From Corynebacterium auriscanis (GTDB taxonomy: Bacteria > Actinomycetota > Actinomycetes > Mycobacteriales > Mycobacteriaceae), in contig NZ_CP047046.1 in the NCBI RefSeq assembly GCF_030408435.1, positions 1,842,572-1,906,571 of the forward strand: DNA of 64,000 bases, in the 5' to 3' direction. The notes under the pieces are model-generated. The model searched no databases. It had not been told where the DNA came from and saw only the letters and a list, made by a program, of their open reading frames with translations. Shown here in pieces: positions 41,325 to 51,336 of the stretch. A program made the position numbers and the translations under genes. The first letter of the stretch is position 1. Each line of letters begins with the position of its first letter.

Positions 41325-41987
41325 ATGAGCATCAAGGGACTATTCAGCAAGCTGTTCGGTGGGCAGCGCGGGGCGTCGACCCAAGAAGTGCGAAAACCCC
41401 CACCAGAGTGGATCGTCATCGGCCTCGGTAACCCCGGCGCGAAATATGCCACTACTCGCCACAACGTGGGTTACATGGCTTCCGACTTCTTGTTTGAACA
41501 ATTGAATACCAGCGCCTCCCCGTTGGATTACCTCAAGCCGGTCAAGGGACAGCCGTTCACCGAGGCTCGGGTGCAACTGGGGGCGCACCCGTTGGTGATT
41601 ATCCGCTCCACCACGTACATGAATGAATCGGGCGAGGCGGTCAAGGCGGCATCCGAATACTACGGTGTGGCACCGGAGAAGATCATTGTGTTGCACGACG
41701 AGCTGGACATCGCCCACGGGCGGGTGCGCGTGAAGTTGGGGGGTAATGAAAATGGACACAACGGGCTAAAATCCACGACGGCAGAGTTGGGGACCCGCGA
41801 TTATGTGCGGGTGCGAATGGGGATCGGCCGACCGGCCAAGGGGCAGACCGTCATCGACCACGTGTTGTCCCCGATTGCTAGCGGACCGGAAACGGATGCA
41901 CTCATTACGGAGACCGTCCGGGCCGTGGAATTGCTTGTCACGGTTGGCTTACAGAAGGCTCAGCACGAAATTCATACAAAAAAGTAA
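41325..41987 (+). CDS. pth2: Second peptidyl-tRNA hydrolase paralogue
   Basis: About 220 residues from ATG 41325 (41316 also possible). It has the full Pth core: 'WIVIGLGNPGAKYATTRHNV', 'STTYMNESGEAVKAASEYYG', 'HDELDIAHGRVRVKLGGNEN', 'HNGLKSTTAELG'. All catalytic residues visible in the first copy are present, so both should be active. A positively charged N terminus (SIKGLFSKLFGG) replaces the Ser/Gly repeats. Duplicate pth genes are known in corynebacteria; the symbol here only means second copy, not the archaeal-type Pth2. Confidence 0.85.
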   Translation: MSIKGLFSKLFGGQRGASTQEVRKPPPEWIVIGLGNPGAKYATTRHNVGYMASDFLFEQLNTSASPLDYLKPVKGQPFTEARVQLGAHPLVIIRSTTYMNESGEAVKAASEYYGVAPEKIIVLHDELDIAHGRVRVKLGGNENGHNGLKSTTAELGTRDYVRVRMGIGRPAKGQTVIDHVLSPIASGPETDALITETVRAVELLVTVGLQKAQHEIHTKK

Positions 41988-42040
41988 ACTTGCAGCTGTT
42001 GTGCAAAATTGCATAGCGCGTGTAATCTTAGGCGGTAACT

Positions 42041-42070
42041 TGACCCGGAGGCCTCCGGGTATTCCCTTTT
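42041..42070 (+). terminator. Terminator after second pth
   Basis: ACCCGGAGG and CCTCCGGGT form an uninterrupted palindrome, followed by ATTCCCTTTTTCG. Confidence 0.75.
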
Positions 42071-42096
42071 TCGTCTCTTAAGGAGATCCCGCCCCT

Positions 42097-44502
42097 ATGG
42101 CAAAACTGCTATACAAAATAGGCCGCGGCGCCTACGCAAACCGCTGGAAAGTACTGGCACTGTGGTTGTTAGTACTCATCGGCGTGGGAGTCGCCTCGGC
42201 TACACTCCAGAAACCAACGAGCACATCGTTCACTATCCCCGGCCTGGAATCAGTTGAGACACAACAGGAACTGAAGTCTCGGTTCAACACCGAGCAGCAA
42301 GACCAGCTCGAAGCTCCCACCGGCAAGCTCGTCATCCAAGCGCCACAAGGCAAAACCTTGGAAGATAAGGACGTTGCTCAGCAGGTAGACGAACTCACCA
42401 AGGCGTTGCAGGGTGAAAGCTACCTCACGGAGAAAGACAAGATCGTATCCCCCGTATTAGCAGCAAAGGGTATGGAGGCCCAACTAGGTAAGGCCAAGGC
42501 CGACCAGGGTATGCCCAAGGAGCAAATTGCGGAGGATCTCAAGGCTCTCAGCCCGTTAAGTGAGGACAAGACCACGGGTCAGATCGACGTCGCGTTTGAT
42601 GCTGAGAAGGCCATGGACATCGAGCAGGCCGACAAAGACAAGTTCGGCGAAGTGATTAATGACCACAAGGGTGAACTCAAGATCGGCTGGACTGGCAATG
42701 CTTTCCAAGCCGGAGGCCAGATGGATGGCAAGGCAGAGCTCATCGGCATGGCCGTGGCTGCCATCGTTTTGATCGTAACCTTCGGCTCTTTCGTAGCCGC
42801 TGGCTTGCCACTCATGACGGCCGTGACGGGCGTGGGTACGGGCATCGCACTCGTTTTCGCAGCTACCCGCTTCAGCGACAATATTAACAACATGACTCCC
42901 ACCTTGGCCTCCATGATCGGCCTAGCAGTCGGGATCGACTACGCACTGTTCATTCTGGCGCGCTTCCGCAACGAGCTCGTCGCCCACGTCGACGGTTCGA
43001 ACCTGGAGCCAAAAGACCTCGCCGATAAGCTCAAAACCATCAGCTTCCGCGAGCGCGCACACCTCGCCGGTCTAGCGGTGGGCAAGGCCGGTTCTGCCGT
43101 GGTATTCGCCGGCTTGACCGTGCTCATCGCCCTAGCGGCACTGACCATCATCAACATCCCATTCCTCACCGCCATGGCTTTGGCAGCAGCCGGCACCGTC
43201 GCTATCGCCGTCGTTGTTTCCATAACTCTGTTGCCCGCCATCATTGGCGCAATCGGAACGAAGGTATTTGCCGGCCGTGCACCCATCGTGAAAGCGCCGG
43301 ATCCGGAAAACGACAAGCCCACCATGGGCCTCAAGTGGGCCCGCATCATCCGCCAGCGCCCCGCCCTATTCCTCATCGCAGGCGTGGTAGTACTCGCGCT
43401 CCTAGCTATCCCCGCCGGCCAGTTGCGATTGGCGATGCCCAGCGACGGTTCCACGAAGCTAGGGTCCCCCACGCGCACCGCCTACGAGATGACTGACGAG
43501 GCCTTTGGCCCAGGGCGCAACGCACCAATGATCGCCCTACTGGACTACCAGAATGTAGACAAAGCCCAGCAGCCGAAGGCAACCCAGGAAGCGCTCACAA
43601 CCATCGGGGACATCGAAGGCGTGGACAACGTCCAAGTGGTCGCCACCAACGGAAACCCAAAGGATCCGCGGGACCTCGGCGATGCCGCGCAACTACTAAT
43701 CACCCCGTCCTATGGCGCTACGGACGCCCGCGCGGCAGATGTTCTGCAGGCCATGCGCGATGCCGAAGGCCAGTTCCGCGCAGAAACGGGTGCCGACTAC
43801 CGCATCACGGGTGTAACCCCCATGTACGAAGACATCTCGCAACGGCTCTCCGATGCGTTGCTGCCGTACGTTGGAATCGTCATTCTATTGGCATTCTTGC
43901 TACTCATGGTGGTATTCCGCTCCATCTGGGTACCACTGGTCGCAGCCCTGGGATTCGCCCTTTCCGTTGCAGCCACCTTCGGTGTGACCGTTGCTCTGTG
44001 GCAGTTGGGCTGGGGTGGCATCGTCGCGGATCCACAACCCATCATCTCCTTCCTGCCCATCATGCTCATCGGCATCGTCTTCGGACTTGCGATGGATTAC
44101 CAAGTGTTCTTAGTCACCCGCATGCGCGAGGGCTGGACCCACGGCAAAACACCCGGCAACGCGGTATCTAACGGTTACAAGCACGGCGCTCGCGTGGTCA
44201 CCGCCGCAGCACTGATCATGATCTCGGTCTTCTCCGCATTCATGCTGCTCGATGAACCATTCATTAAGGTCATGGGATTCGCACTGGCTGCGGCCGTACT
44301 GATCGATGCCTTCATCGTCCGTATGACGTTGATCCCCGCCATCATGTACCTACTGGATGAACGAGCCTGGAAGCTGCCGAAATGGATGAATCGCATCCTG
44401 CCCAAGGTGGATGTGGAAGGCGAAAGCCTACAGGGCCTGCGCCCGACTGAAGAGGTAGCCGATGAAACCAGCGGGGCGTCGGCAACTAAACTGGCAAAGT
44501 GA
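42097..44502 (+). CDS. MMPL/RND-family membrane exporter
   Basis: 801 residues with the MMPL layout: one membrane helix near the N terminus, an extracytoplasmic loop (about 40-200), five helices with 'MIGLAVGIDYALFILARFRN' (the conserved GxDY motif for proton transfer), a second loop and five further helices with the matching 'IVFGLAMDYQVFLVTRMREG'. In Corynebacteriales these proteins export trehalose mycolates and other lipids; some act as drug pumps. AAGGAG lies 11 nt before the ATG. The gene shares its stop with the start of the TetR gene. Confidence 0.85.
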   Translation: MAKLLYKIGRGAYANRWKVLALWLLVLIGVGVASATLQKPTSTSFTIPGLESVETQQELKSRFNTEQQDQLEAPTGKLVIQAPQGKTLEDKDVAQQVDELTKALQGESYLTEKDKIVSPVLAAKGMEAQLGKAKADQGMPKEQIAEDLKALSPLSEDKTTGQIDVAFDAEKAMDIEQADKDKFGEVINDHKGELKIGWTGNAFQAGGQMDGKAELIGMAVAAIVLIVTFGSFVAAGLPLMTAVTGVGTGIALVFAATRFSDNINNMTPTLASMIGLAVGIDYALFILARFRNELVAHVDGSNLEPKDLADKLKTISFRERAHLAGLAVGKAGSAVVFAGLTVLIALAALTIINIPFLTAMALAAAGTVAIAVVVSITLLPAIIGAIGTKVFAGRAPIVKAPDPENDKPTMGLKWARIIRQRPALFLIAGVVVLALLAIPAGQLRLAMPSDGSTKLGSPTRTAYEMTDEAFGPGRNAPMIALLDYQNVDKAQQPKATQEALTTIGDIEGVDNVQVVATNGNPKDPRDLGDAAQLLITPSYGATDARAADVLQAMRDAEGQFRAETGADYRITGVTPMYEDISQRLSDALLPYVGIVILLAFLLLMVVFRSIWVPLVAALGFALSVAATFGVTVALWQLGWGGIVADPQPIISFLPIMLIGIVFGLAMDYQVFLVTRMREGWTHGKTPGNAVSNGYKHGARVVTAAALIMISVFSAFMLLDEPFIKVMGFALAAAVLIDAFIVRMTLIPAIMYLLDERAWKLPKWMNRILPKVDVEGESLQGLRPTEEVADETSGASATKLAK

Positions 44503-45218
44503 TGAAACCCGAGCCCACCCACAAAGGCCCCGCTGCACCAACTAGCAGCGAGGCACGTTTGGGGTTGCGCGACCGCAAGAAAGCGCAAACCCGCCGCAAG
44601 CTGGCTGAGGCAACGGTGGAAATTATGCTGGAACACGGTGTGGACTTCGCGACTATTACAGCAATCTGCGAGCGAGCCGAAGTTTCCCAACGCACCTTCC
44701 ACAACTACTTCCCGCACCGGGAAGCAGCCGTGGTGCACTTCTTGGAAAACATGCTGCGGTGGTTCTGCGAAGAAGTTGGATCTACCCAAAAGGGTCTAGC
44801 CCCCTTGGATCTTGCCGAATCTCTCGCTAAACGGTTCTACATGAATCCAGAGCAGCCCTTGTACAGCATGTCGGCACTGGGCCGACTCGTCGGCGTAATC
44901 CACAGCTTGGATATCGACGAACTACGCGACCAAGTGCAACAGGATTCGGAAGAATGCTTCAGCCCGAGCGTTCGCTTCATTGCCCCACTGGTGGATGCGT
45001 TTTGCGATTATTACGAAAACCGCATTGATCGATTTACTGCAACTATGCTGGTCAACACCATGTTGGCCATCTGCCACACAGTGTGGGAACTACAACAAGA
45101 TCCCGCCCTTTCGCGCGATCGCAGCGCAGAAACCATGCTGTCGCGCAGTTTCACCTTGTTGCGGCAGGGGTTTTCTTTTACCGACGCCCCCTCGGCCCCC
45201 CACTCCCCACCTCACTAG
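44502..45218 (+). CDS. TetR-family transcriptional regulator
   Basis: 238 residues. The N-terminal 65-residue DNA-binding domain has 'RKLAEATVEIMLEHGVDFAT' and the helix-turn-helix 'ICERAEVSQRTFHNYFPHRE'. The C-terminal ligand domain is not recognisable in detail. The ATG overlaps the MMPL stop (TGATG), so the two are co-translated, and the protein most likely represses the exporter operon. GTG at 44499 is an alternative start. Confidence 0.9.
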   Translation: MKPEPTHKGPAAPTSSEARLGLRDRKKAQTRRKLAEATVEIMLEHGVDFATITAICERAEVSQRTFHNYFPHREAAVVHFLENMLRWFCEEVGSTQKGLAPLDLAESLAKRFYMNPEQPLYSMSALGRLVGVIHSLDIDELRDQVQQDSEECFSPSVRFIAPLVDAFCDYYENRIDRFTATMLVNTMLAICHTVWELQQDPALSRDRSAETMLSRSFTLLRQGFSFTDAPSAPHSPPH

Positions 45219-45309
45219 CACTATTGCGCTCGCCCGCCCCCGGTTTCCAGGGGGTGGCTGTGCACGCCGCCAGTTTTACACCCCACACACGAAAGCCCGA
45301 GGTTACACG

Positions 45310-46035
45310 ATGGAAGGATCCTTCCTCACCAGCCTGCTGAACGCCACATGGACGATTGCCGGAGCGCCGATACTTGTGCGCGAAGTCATCGGCAACCTGT
45401 TTGGACTAGCTTCCGCCGTGGGTGGGATGCGACGCGTTGTGTGGGCGTGGCCCGTGGGAATCATCGGAAACCTACTGCTGTTTACCGTGTTTTTGGGCGG
45501 GCTATTCCACACCCCGCAAAACCTGGACCTGTACGGCCAGGCCGGCCGCCAAGTGATGTTCCTCATCGTTTCGATCTACGGCTGGTGGCGGTGGTCCCGG
45601 GCGCGCCGGACGGGCTTGCAAGAACCGGATCACACGGATCCCAGCCGGTCCATCGTCTCCGAGCCTCATGAGGATGCAGCGGCGGTTCAGCCACGATGGG
45701 CTACGGGCAAGCAGCGATTGGGCATGGCCGTGGTCGCCGTGTTCGGCACCGTGGTATGCGCGTTGATCTTCCAAGCGCTGGGTTCCTGGGGCCCATGGGC
45801 GGACGGGTGGATTTTCGTCGGTTCGCTGCTAGCCACCTACGGAATGGCGCGCGGCTGGACGGAATTCTGGCTGATCTGGATTGCCGTGGACATCGTAGGC
45901 GTACCCCTGTTGCTCATGGCGGGGTACTACTCCAGCGCAGCCCTGTACGTGGTGTACGGGCTGTTCGTCGCATGGGGTTTCGTAACGTGGTTGAGGGTAC
46001 AAAAGGCGCCGGCGGGGCGGCCGGCGAAAGGGTAA
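45310..46035 (+). CDS. pnuC: PnuC-like nicotinamide riboside transporter
   Basis: 241 residues from ATG 45310 with seven hydrophobic segments. 'REVIGNLFGLASAVGGMRRV', 'WAWPVGIIGNLLLFTVFLG' and 'YGWWRWSRARR' near the N terminus and 'EFWLIWIAVDIVGVPLL' near the C terminus match PnuC. A charged loop of about 50 residues lies between helices 3 and 4. It imports nicotinamide riboside for NAD synthesis. The next gap, 46036-46340, contains a twice-repeated TTTCGCCCCGC-type segment and probably the promoter of the broken secreted-protein gene. Confidence 0.85.
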   Translation: MEGSFLTSLLNATWTIAGAPILVREVIGNLFGLASAVGGMRRVVWAWPVGIIGNLLLFTVFLGGLFHTPQNLDLYGQAGRQVMFLIVSIYGWWRWSRARRTGLQEPDHTDPSRSIVSEPHEDAAAVQPRWATGKQRLGMAVVAVFGTVVCALIFQALGSWGPWADGWIFVGSLLATYGMARGWTEFWLIWIAVDIVGVPLLLMAGYYSSAALYVVYGLFVAWGFVTWLRVQKAPAGRPAKG

Positions 46036-46340
46036 AGCCGGAGCGCTTGGCCAAACGCGCACGCCAAGTTCGCCGAGGCGGCCGACCACAAGGGTAAAGC
46101 GCCGTGCGAGGCTAGGCACGAACCTCCCCCAATCACCGTGTAGATGCATCTGCGAACATAATACCCTTACTTGAGCATAAAGAAACCTCAGCAAATACAT
46201 AGCCTAAGCGACGCGCTACCGCGAATGTAATTGACGTTTAGACCCAAAGGTAAGGGGTCCACTTCCCCTTTCGCCCCGCCGAGCTTCCCCCTCACAGTTT
46301 CGCCCCGCTAAGGCTCCCCCTACAGAGAAAGGAAACCCTG

Positions 46341-46976
46341 GTGTTGAAGCGCGCTATTACCGTTGCCGCAACCGTCACCGCCCTATCCGGAGCGATGGTT
46401 GCCCCAGCCACGCATACACCATCAAACGAGAGCCGCGCGATGTATGCGCGGTGACATACACCGCGCAAGAAAAAGCCACGCACGGTAGCCTTCGTCCCTT
46501 AGATGAGCGCTTCACCAAGGACATCGCGCGGTCCAATGCCGATACCCTTGCAGACGATTGTCGGCGAAAGGCTGTACGGTTCGCGAAGCAAAACGAGCTT
46601 ATTAAGAAAGACTTCGGGCCCAGCCATAGGCAATGGCAGGCCCGGCGAGCCTTCCAGATCAAGGTGTATGACGAGTGTTCCGGAAGCAAACATAACTTCA
46701 ATGCGCCAGCCTTCCCCCACCATCCCTCTACCAGGCCAAAGTGGGAGTGACTCTTCCCAAAACCAGGATGCCCAAGGATCTTCCCAAAACCAGAAAGCCC
46801 AAGGCTCTTCCCAAAGCCAGAATGCCCAAGGCTCTTCTCAAATCAAAGATGCTTTTTCCACAGCCGACGGCAAGCCCATTGAACTCGGCACCGGTTTGAT
46901 GATTGCCAGCATCGTGGCCGCGGTCATTGGCCTTGCCGCCGCACTGTTGCCAAAACTCACCAGCGCGCTGCGCTAA
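46341..46976 (+). pseudogene. Frameshifted secreted/membrane-anchored protein gene
   Basis: GTG at 46341 behind AAAGGAAA starts a signal peptide (KRAITVAATVTALSGAMVAP) that runs into TGA at 46452-46454. The second frame continues from about 46436 (DVCAVTYTAQEKATHGSLRP, then LDERFTKDIARSN and CRRKAVRFAKQNEL) to 46750. The third, again in the first frame, carries four SSQNQDAQG-type repeats and a C-terminal membrane helix (GLMIASIVAAVIGLAAALLP). One indel at each join restores a protein of about 210 residues with signal, mature domain, repeat stalk and anchor. The domain itself is not recognised. Confidence 0.65.
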
Positions 46977-46989
46977 ACAAGCTCCCGTC

Positions 46990-47278
46990 CGCAGGGCGCA
47001 CCCCACCGCCCACGCACCACTTCACACCCCGCCGCGCACGCACCAGGTCACACCCCACCCCACGCACCACTTCACGAAATGTGCAGCAGAACTCCGACAA
47101 AATGTCGCGTTTTTGTTGGACTTCTGCTGCACATTCGTCTTTCAGAGCCCGAATGCCGGGAATACCGGCACCGGGAGCAGGGCGCACCCCACCGCCCACG
47201 CACCAGGACACACCCCACCCCACGCACCACTTCACACCCACGCACCAGGACACACCCCACCCCACGCACCACTTCACG
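46990..47278. repeat. CACGCACCA-type minisatellite
   Basis: Multiple copies of C/A-rich units such as CACCCCACGCACCACTTCAC and CACGCACCAGGACACAC flank the uninterrupted palindrome at 47078. The block between 47187 and 47278 repeats the same phrases twice. Non-coding as far as I can see. Confidence 0.75.
47078..47135. repeat. 58-bp palindromic element, empty copy
   Basis: AATGTGCAGCAGAACTCC and GGACTTCTGCTGCACATT, extended by GACAAAAT and TTTTTGTT, form arms of about 26 bp with few mismatches around a loop of 6 nt (GTCGCG). This is the only uninterrupted copy here; two others carry an IS30-like element in the loop. Confidence 0.85.
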
Positions 47279-47309
47279 AAATGTGCAGCAGAACTCCGAC
47301 AAAATCACG

Positions 47310-48821
47310 GGAAGGGTCAGGCGGTGAATGCAACATCTTCGGATGGGTCGAGGTTAAAGAATACTTCCCTCGGGGTCAGTCCATCTAGCACCACCCGTGG
47401 AGTGTCGTTGATGAGGTCTTCATATTCCTGGAGTTGCTCATGGGTCACCGTGGCAAGATCGGTGCCTTTCGGAATGAATCGGCGTAGCTCGGCATTAATA
47501 TTCTCGTTACTCGGCCGCTGCCATGGGGAGTGCGGATCGCAGAAGTAGAGCTTCAACCCCTCAAAATGTTCGGCCAGCTGACCACTGGCATCCATTTCCG
47601 CGCCCTGATCCCAGGTCAGGGTCTGGACGCGACGGTCTGGGGCGATAGCCATCTGGTTGATCTGCCCGAGCATGTCTTTCAACGCGGTGACCACGGTCTG
47701 GGACGTGTGATCGGTGGTTAACAACCTGGCCATGAACAACCGGCTATGCCGTTCTATCAAGGTGATGATCGCGTGCTTTCCACCCTGAGCGCCTCACACG
47801 AGATCACCTTCCCAATGCCCTGGCACTGCCCGGTCAGCAGCGTGTGGTGGGCGGGTGGAGTATTGTCGCGCCATGAACCCATGGTTTCGCCCCGCGCCCG
47901 CGAGTCGGTAGCTTCGAGCGGGGTCGTCGTCCTGTGCGACCTGATCGAAAGGGCGTAGTCGACGGTTAACTCATGGCGTAGCCCACCAGCTGCTTGGACG
48001 TAGAGGGCTTGGTACATCGTTTCGTGTGACAAGGTCAACTCCTGATGAATGCCGGATAAACGTTTCAGCCTAGCTACGATACGTCTCGGTGAGACCTGCC
48101 GGTTCAAGCAGTCGAATGACGATACGTCGTAACGTGGTATGAGCATCAAGTTTTCGCGGTTTCGGGCGTTTGGCTGCATCGATGCTGCGTTGCTGGGCTA
48201 TCAGTGGGTGATACACCCCGTCGATACTGTTGCGGGTGACCTCGCGGCTGATCACGCTGGGATGCCTGCCGAGTTGTCGGGCGGTGCGGCGGATGGAATA
48301 ACTCTGATCTAGGCAAAACTTGATGTAGACCCGGTCGAACGCGGTTAAGCGCATACCCCGGCCGACTTTGACTGTCGCTGGCTGATAATTCACCACCACG
48401 GGGTCTACTGACAACACAATGGGTTGATCACGGTTACTTGTCGACGATACCGACGGGCGGGACACAGGCATGACAGAATTATGTACCCACCGGTACACGG
48501 TAACTGGGTGGACACCAGTTCTGGCGGCAATATCGTGATCACTTCGCCCAGCACATGCTAAGAACATGACCATCATCTGCGTGGCTGTCTTGTGGGTGGC
48601 AAGACCACCACCACGTCCCCGCGCAAGGCGCGCACCTTGGCTTGTGATGTAGTCCCGCAACGCACGGTCGGTACAGCCAGTGGCTTGGGCTGCGTGCAGT
48701 GCGCTGTAGCGGTGGTTCGCGATCAGGTCGAAAGCAGCAACAACAGCAGGATCGGGAGTGTAGGACATCATCAACACCTCATGAACAAATCAGGGTGTTG
48801 CATTCACCACTAGACCCCACC
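47310..48821 (-). mobile_element. IS30-like element, copy 1
   Basis: 1512 bp. The ends form imperfect 25-bp inverted repeats sharing GGTGAATGCAACA, with outer parts GGTGGGGTCTAG and GGAAGGGTCAGG. It sits in the loop of the palindrome (arms 47279-47305 and 48825-48851) with ACG on both sides as possible target duplication. The transposase reads leftward. Only two base differences were noticed against copy 2. Confidence 0.9.
47317..48777 (-). pseudogene. IS30-family transposase, disrupted (copy 1)
   Basis: The gene is read in three blocks: 48777-48070 (235 aa; HTH regions 'SALHAAQATGCTDRALRDYI' and 'YSIRRTARQLGRHPSVISRE'), a middle block with 'SHETMYQALYVQAAGGLRHE', and 47760-47317 with 'TLTWDQGAEMDASG' and 'RPSNENINAELRRFIPKGTD'. 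The first DDE aspartate is in GHWEGDLV just before an in-frame TGA. Two frameshifts and one nonsense codon separate the pieces. All three catalytic acids are still encoded. Confidence 0.85.
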
Positions 48822-48867
48822 ACGCGTTTTTGTTCGACTTCTGCTGCACATTCGTCTTTCAGCTCAA

Positions 48868-48995
48868 GAAATCCGGCAACGGGATCAATGCGCGCACACC
48901 AACAACGGGATCAATGCGCGCACACCAACACCGGGGCGTTCGGGAAAGCCCCCAACACTGCTAGCACGGCCCCGCCCCCAACACTGCTAGAACCA
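48868..48995. repeat. Short tandem repeats right of IS copy 1
   Basis: Two copies of AACGGGATCAATGCGCGCAC (26-bp unit) lie at about 48876-48930, then two copies of CCCCCAACACTGCTAG. Non-coding; fills the gap to the CoA-hydrolase gene. Confidence 0.75.
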
Positions 48996-49047
48996 CCCAG
49001 ACCCAGCGTGCTGGGCCGGATTACCTACCCCAGCCCAACGGCTCGAG

Positions 49048-50097
49048 CTACTTCAGAAGCGCTCGCCACTTCTCCACATCAACCTCCGCAGCATTATCCG
49101 GGCGGAACTTCGGGGTGCGGTCCTTGTCAATGAGGACAGCTCGCACTCCCTCGGCGAAGTTCGGTTCGCGGCGCAGGGCGCTACCGACGGCGAGCTCATT
49201 GTCCAAAGCCGTTCGCAAATCCACCTCAGCGGCACGGCGGAACATTTCCACGCAGGCAACCAGGCTAGTCGGGTTACAGCTCTCCAACTGGTATTTCACA
49301 TGTTTAACGAAGTCGTCCAGGTCGGCGTCGGACGTAGTAAAACGCCCCAACCGCCGTTCGATCTCCTGCCACGAGTCACCCGAGAACACGTCGGAAATCC
49401 AATCGGCGTACGTGATCATGCCGGAGGGTTCCAGATCCAGCGATTCCGGGCTCACAGAATGCGCATCGAGTGCCTCGAGGAAGCCCTGGTTGCGAACGTC
49501 CTCAAAAAACGCCTCGGGCTGAGCAATCAGGTTGGTGGCAAGGCCCGTTTCCATCATGTCGGCGGCGTTCATGCGCCACCCCGTTGTACCTGCGAATACT
49601 CCCATGGCCACAGGGTTCTGGGCTTTCATGTGGGTTAAAACGTGGCTGATTCCCACATCAGGAACAAAACCAATATTCATTTCCGGCATCGCTGCCACCG
49701 TTGTGGGCGTGGCGATCCGATGGGAGCCGTGCATGGAGATACCCATGCCACCGCCCATTACATAACCCTCCATCACCGCAGCGACGGGCTTAGGGAAATT
49801 CGCCAAGCGGTAGTTGAGGTCGTACTCATCAGCGAAGTAGCGGTCACCCGCGGCGTGGTTATTCGCTAAGTCTTGCTCCCGAACCCAACGCACGTCACCG
49901 CCCGCGCAAAACGCGCGAGGCGATGAGGAGCAAATGATGTATTGACCGACCGAATCGTCGGATTCATACTGGCTAAAAGCTTCGTGGAGCGCCAGGATCA
50001 TCGTGTGATCCAGCGCATTCAGCGCCCGCGGTCGGTCCATTTCAACGATCGCGGTGTTGCCTTCCACCCGGGTAGTGATGACATCAGCGGTACTCAT
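49048..50097 (-). CDS. 3-hydroxyisobutyryl-CoA hydrolase-like crotonase
   Basis: 349 residues of the crotonase superfamily. 'PRALNALDHTMILALHEAFS', 'FCAGGDVRWVREQDLA' and 'GYVMGGGMGISMHGSHRIAT' form the oxyanion hole and CoA site; 'MPEMNIGFVPDVGISHVL' contains the conserved Glu/Asp region. Length and the C-terminal helical domain fit the HIBYL-CoA hydrolase branch (valine breakdown) rather than short enoyl-CoA hydratases. Lies between the two inverted IS copies. Downstream 50098-50346 contains a short TAGCCACGGT triplicate and no gene. Confidence 0.8.
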   Translation of the reverse strand: MSTADVITTRVEGNTAIVEMDRPRALNALDHTMILALHEAFSQYESDDSVGQYIICSSSPRAFCAGGDVRWVREQDLANNHAAGDRYFADEYDLNYRLANFPKPVAAVMEGYVMGGGMGISMHGSHRIATPTTVAAMPEMNIGFVPDVGISHVLTHMKAQNPVAMGVFAGTTGWRMNAADMMETGLATNLIAQPEAFFEDVRNQGFLEALDAHSVSPESLDLEPSGMITYADWISDVFSGDSWQEIERRLGRFTTSDADLDDFVKHVKYQLESCNPTSLVACVEMFRRAAEVDLRTALDNELAVGSALRREPNFAEGVRAVLIDKDRTPKFRPDNAAEVDVEKWRALLK

Positions 50098-50346
50098 GGA
50101 ACCTATATTCTCACGAGCACGGCCGTTCGTGCGGACAAGCCCCTACCTAGCCACGGTTAGCCACGGTTAGCCGCGGTCAGATGCAGCTGCGCGCAGGGGG
50201 GCTTCTTTTGTGCAGCCGAGACTGGCCTGCTCACGTAGACCCCCCCACGCACCCCCATCAGGGGACTAGGCACCGGCGCCGTCGCCGGCCAACCGCAAGG
50301 CCCCCGCAGCCGGGCACCGTTTAACCGTCCGGCCAGAGATCGGCGT

Positions 50347-51336
50347 TTACTTCCCGCCCGACTTCTTAGCGGATTTCTTGCTTGCTTTCTTGGCGGATTT
50401 CTTCGTGGGCTTCTTCGCCTTCTTATCCGATTTCTTCTTGGACTCCTTTACAGGCTTGACATGGTCGTCAGCCTTCTTCTCCGCCTTCTTTACGCCAGCT
50501 GCCGCATCTTCGCGCGCCTTCACCCGGTCCTTTTCCAATTCCGCAGCCGCATCCGGCACGTAGCGGAATTGTGTACGGGGTGGGCGCTCGTAGTTCGAGG
50601 TCGACTCCGGCCGCTCAGGGATCTTGGGGATGTTCTTTTCTACGTATTCCCAGGGAATCGTACTCAGCAAGTGCGTGATCACGTTAATGCGCGACCGCTT
50701 CTTGTCCTCGGATTCCACGGTGTACCACGGTGCGGACGGGATGTCTGTGTGGACGAACATCTCGTCCTTCGCGCGGGAGTAATCCTCCCAGCGTGTGATG
50801 GATTGCAGGTCCATTGGGGACAGCTTCCATTGGCGCATCGGGTCCGACTGGCGGGACTTGAAGCGGCGCACCTGCTCCTCATCGGACACACTGAACCAGT
50901 ACTTGCGCAGCAGAATGCCGTCTTCTACCAGCAGGCGCTCGAAAATGGGAGCTTGGTGCAGGAAGCGACGGTATTCGTGGGTGGTGCAAAAACCCATCAC
51001 ACGCTCTACGCCTGCGCGGTTGTACCAGGAGCGGTCGAAGATCACGATCTCGCCAGCGGTCGGCAGCTTTTCGATGTAGCGCTGGAAGTACCACTGTCCT
51101 TGTTCCCGGGAGTTCGGCGCGGGTAGAGCCTCCACGCGGCACACGCGGGGGTTGAGGTATTGAGTGATGCGCTTAATCGCGGAGCCCTTACCGGCCGCGT
51201 CACGTCCCTCCATCACGATCACGATGCGCGCGCCGGTCTCCACGACCCACTGCTGCATCTCGACTAGTTCAGCCTGCAGCTTCTCCAGCTGGTCTTCGTA
51301 GGCTTTCTTATCCAGTTTCGGTAGGGAGGAACTCAT
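50347..51336 (-). CDS. ppk2: Polyphosphate kinase 2
   Basis: 329 residues from ATG 51336. The P-loop kinase core has Walker A 'VMEGRDAAGKGSAIKRIT', 'QGQWYFQRYIEKLPTAGE' and Walker B/lid 'IFDRSWYNRAGVERVMGF', then 'WEDYSRAKDEMFVHTDIP'. This is the single-domain class I PPK2 that moves phosphate between polyphosphate and GDP/ADP. The C-terminal 55 residues are a lysine-rich tail (KKSAKKASKKSAKKSGGK), an addition that could bind polyphosphate or nucleic acid. Confidence 0.9.
   Translation of the reverse strand: MSSSLPKLDKKAYEDQLEKLQAELVEMQQWVVETGARIVIVMEGRDAAGKGSAIKRITQYLNPRVCRVEALPAPNSREQGQWYFQRYIEKLPTAGEIVIFDRSWYNRAGVERVMGFCTTHEYRRFLHQAPIFERLLVEDGILLRKYWFSVSDEEQVRRFKSRQSDPMRQWKLSPMDLQSITRWEDYSRAKDEMFVHTDIPSAPWYTVESEDKKRSRINVITHLLSTIPWEYVEKNIPKIPERPESTSNYERPPRTQFRYVPDAAAELEKDRVKAREDAAAGVKKAEKKADDHVKPVKESKKKSDKKAKKPTKKSAKKASKKSAKKSGGK

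Noticed and set aside
46451..46750. Independent 99-codon gene
   Set aside because: It continues in sense from the signal peptide before it and into the repeat/anchor frame after it, so it is one broken gene rather than a separate one.
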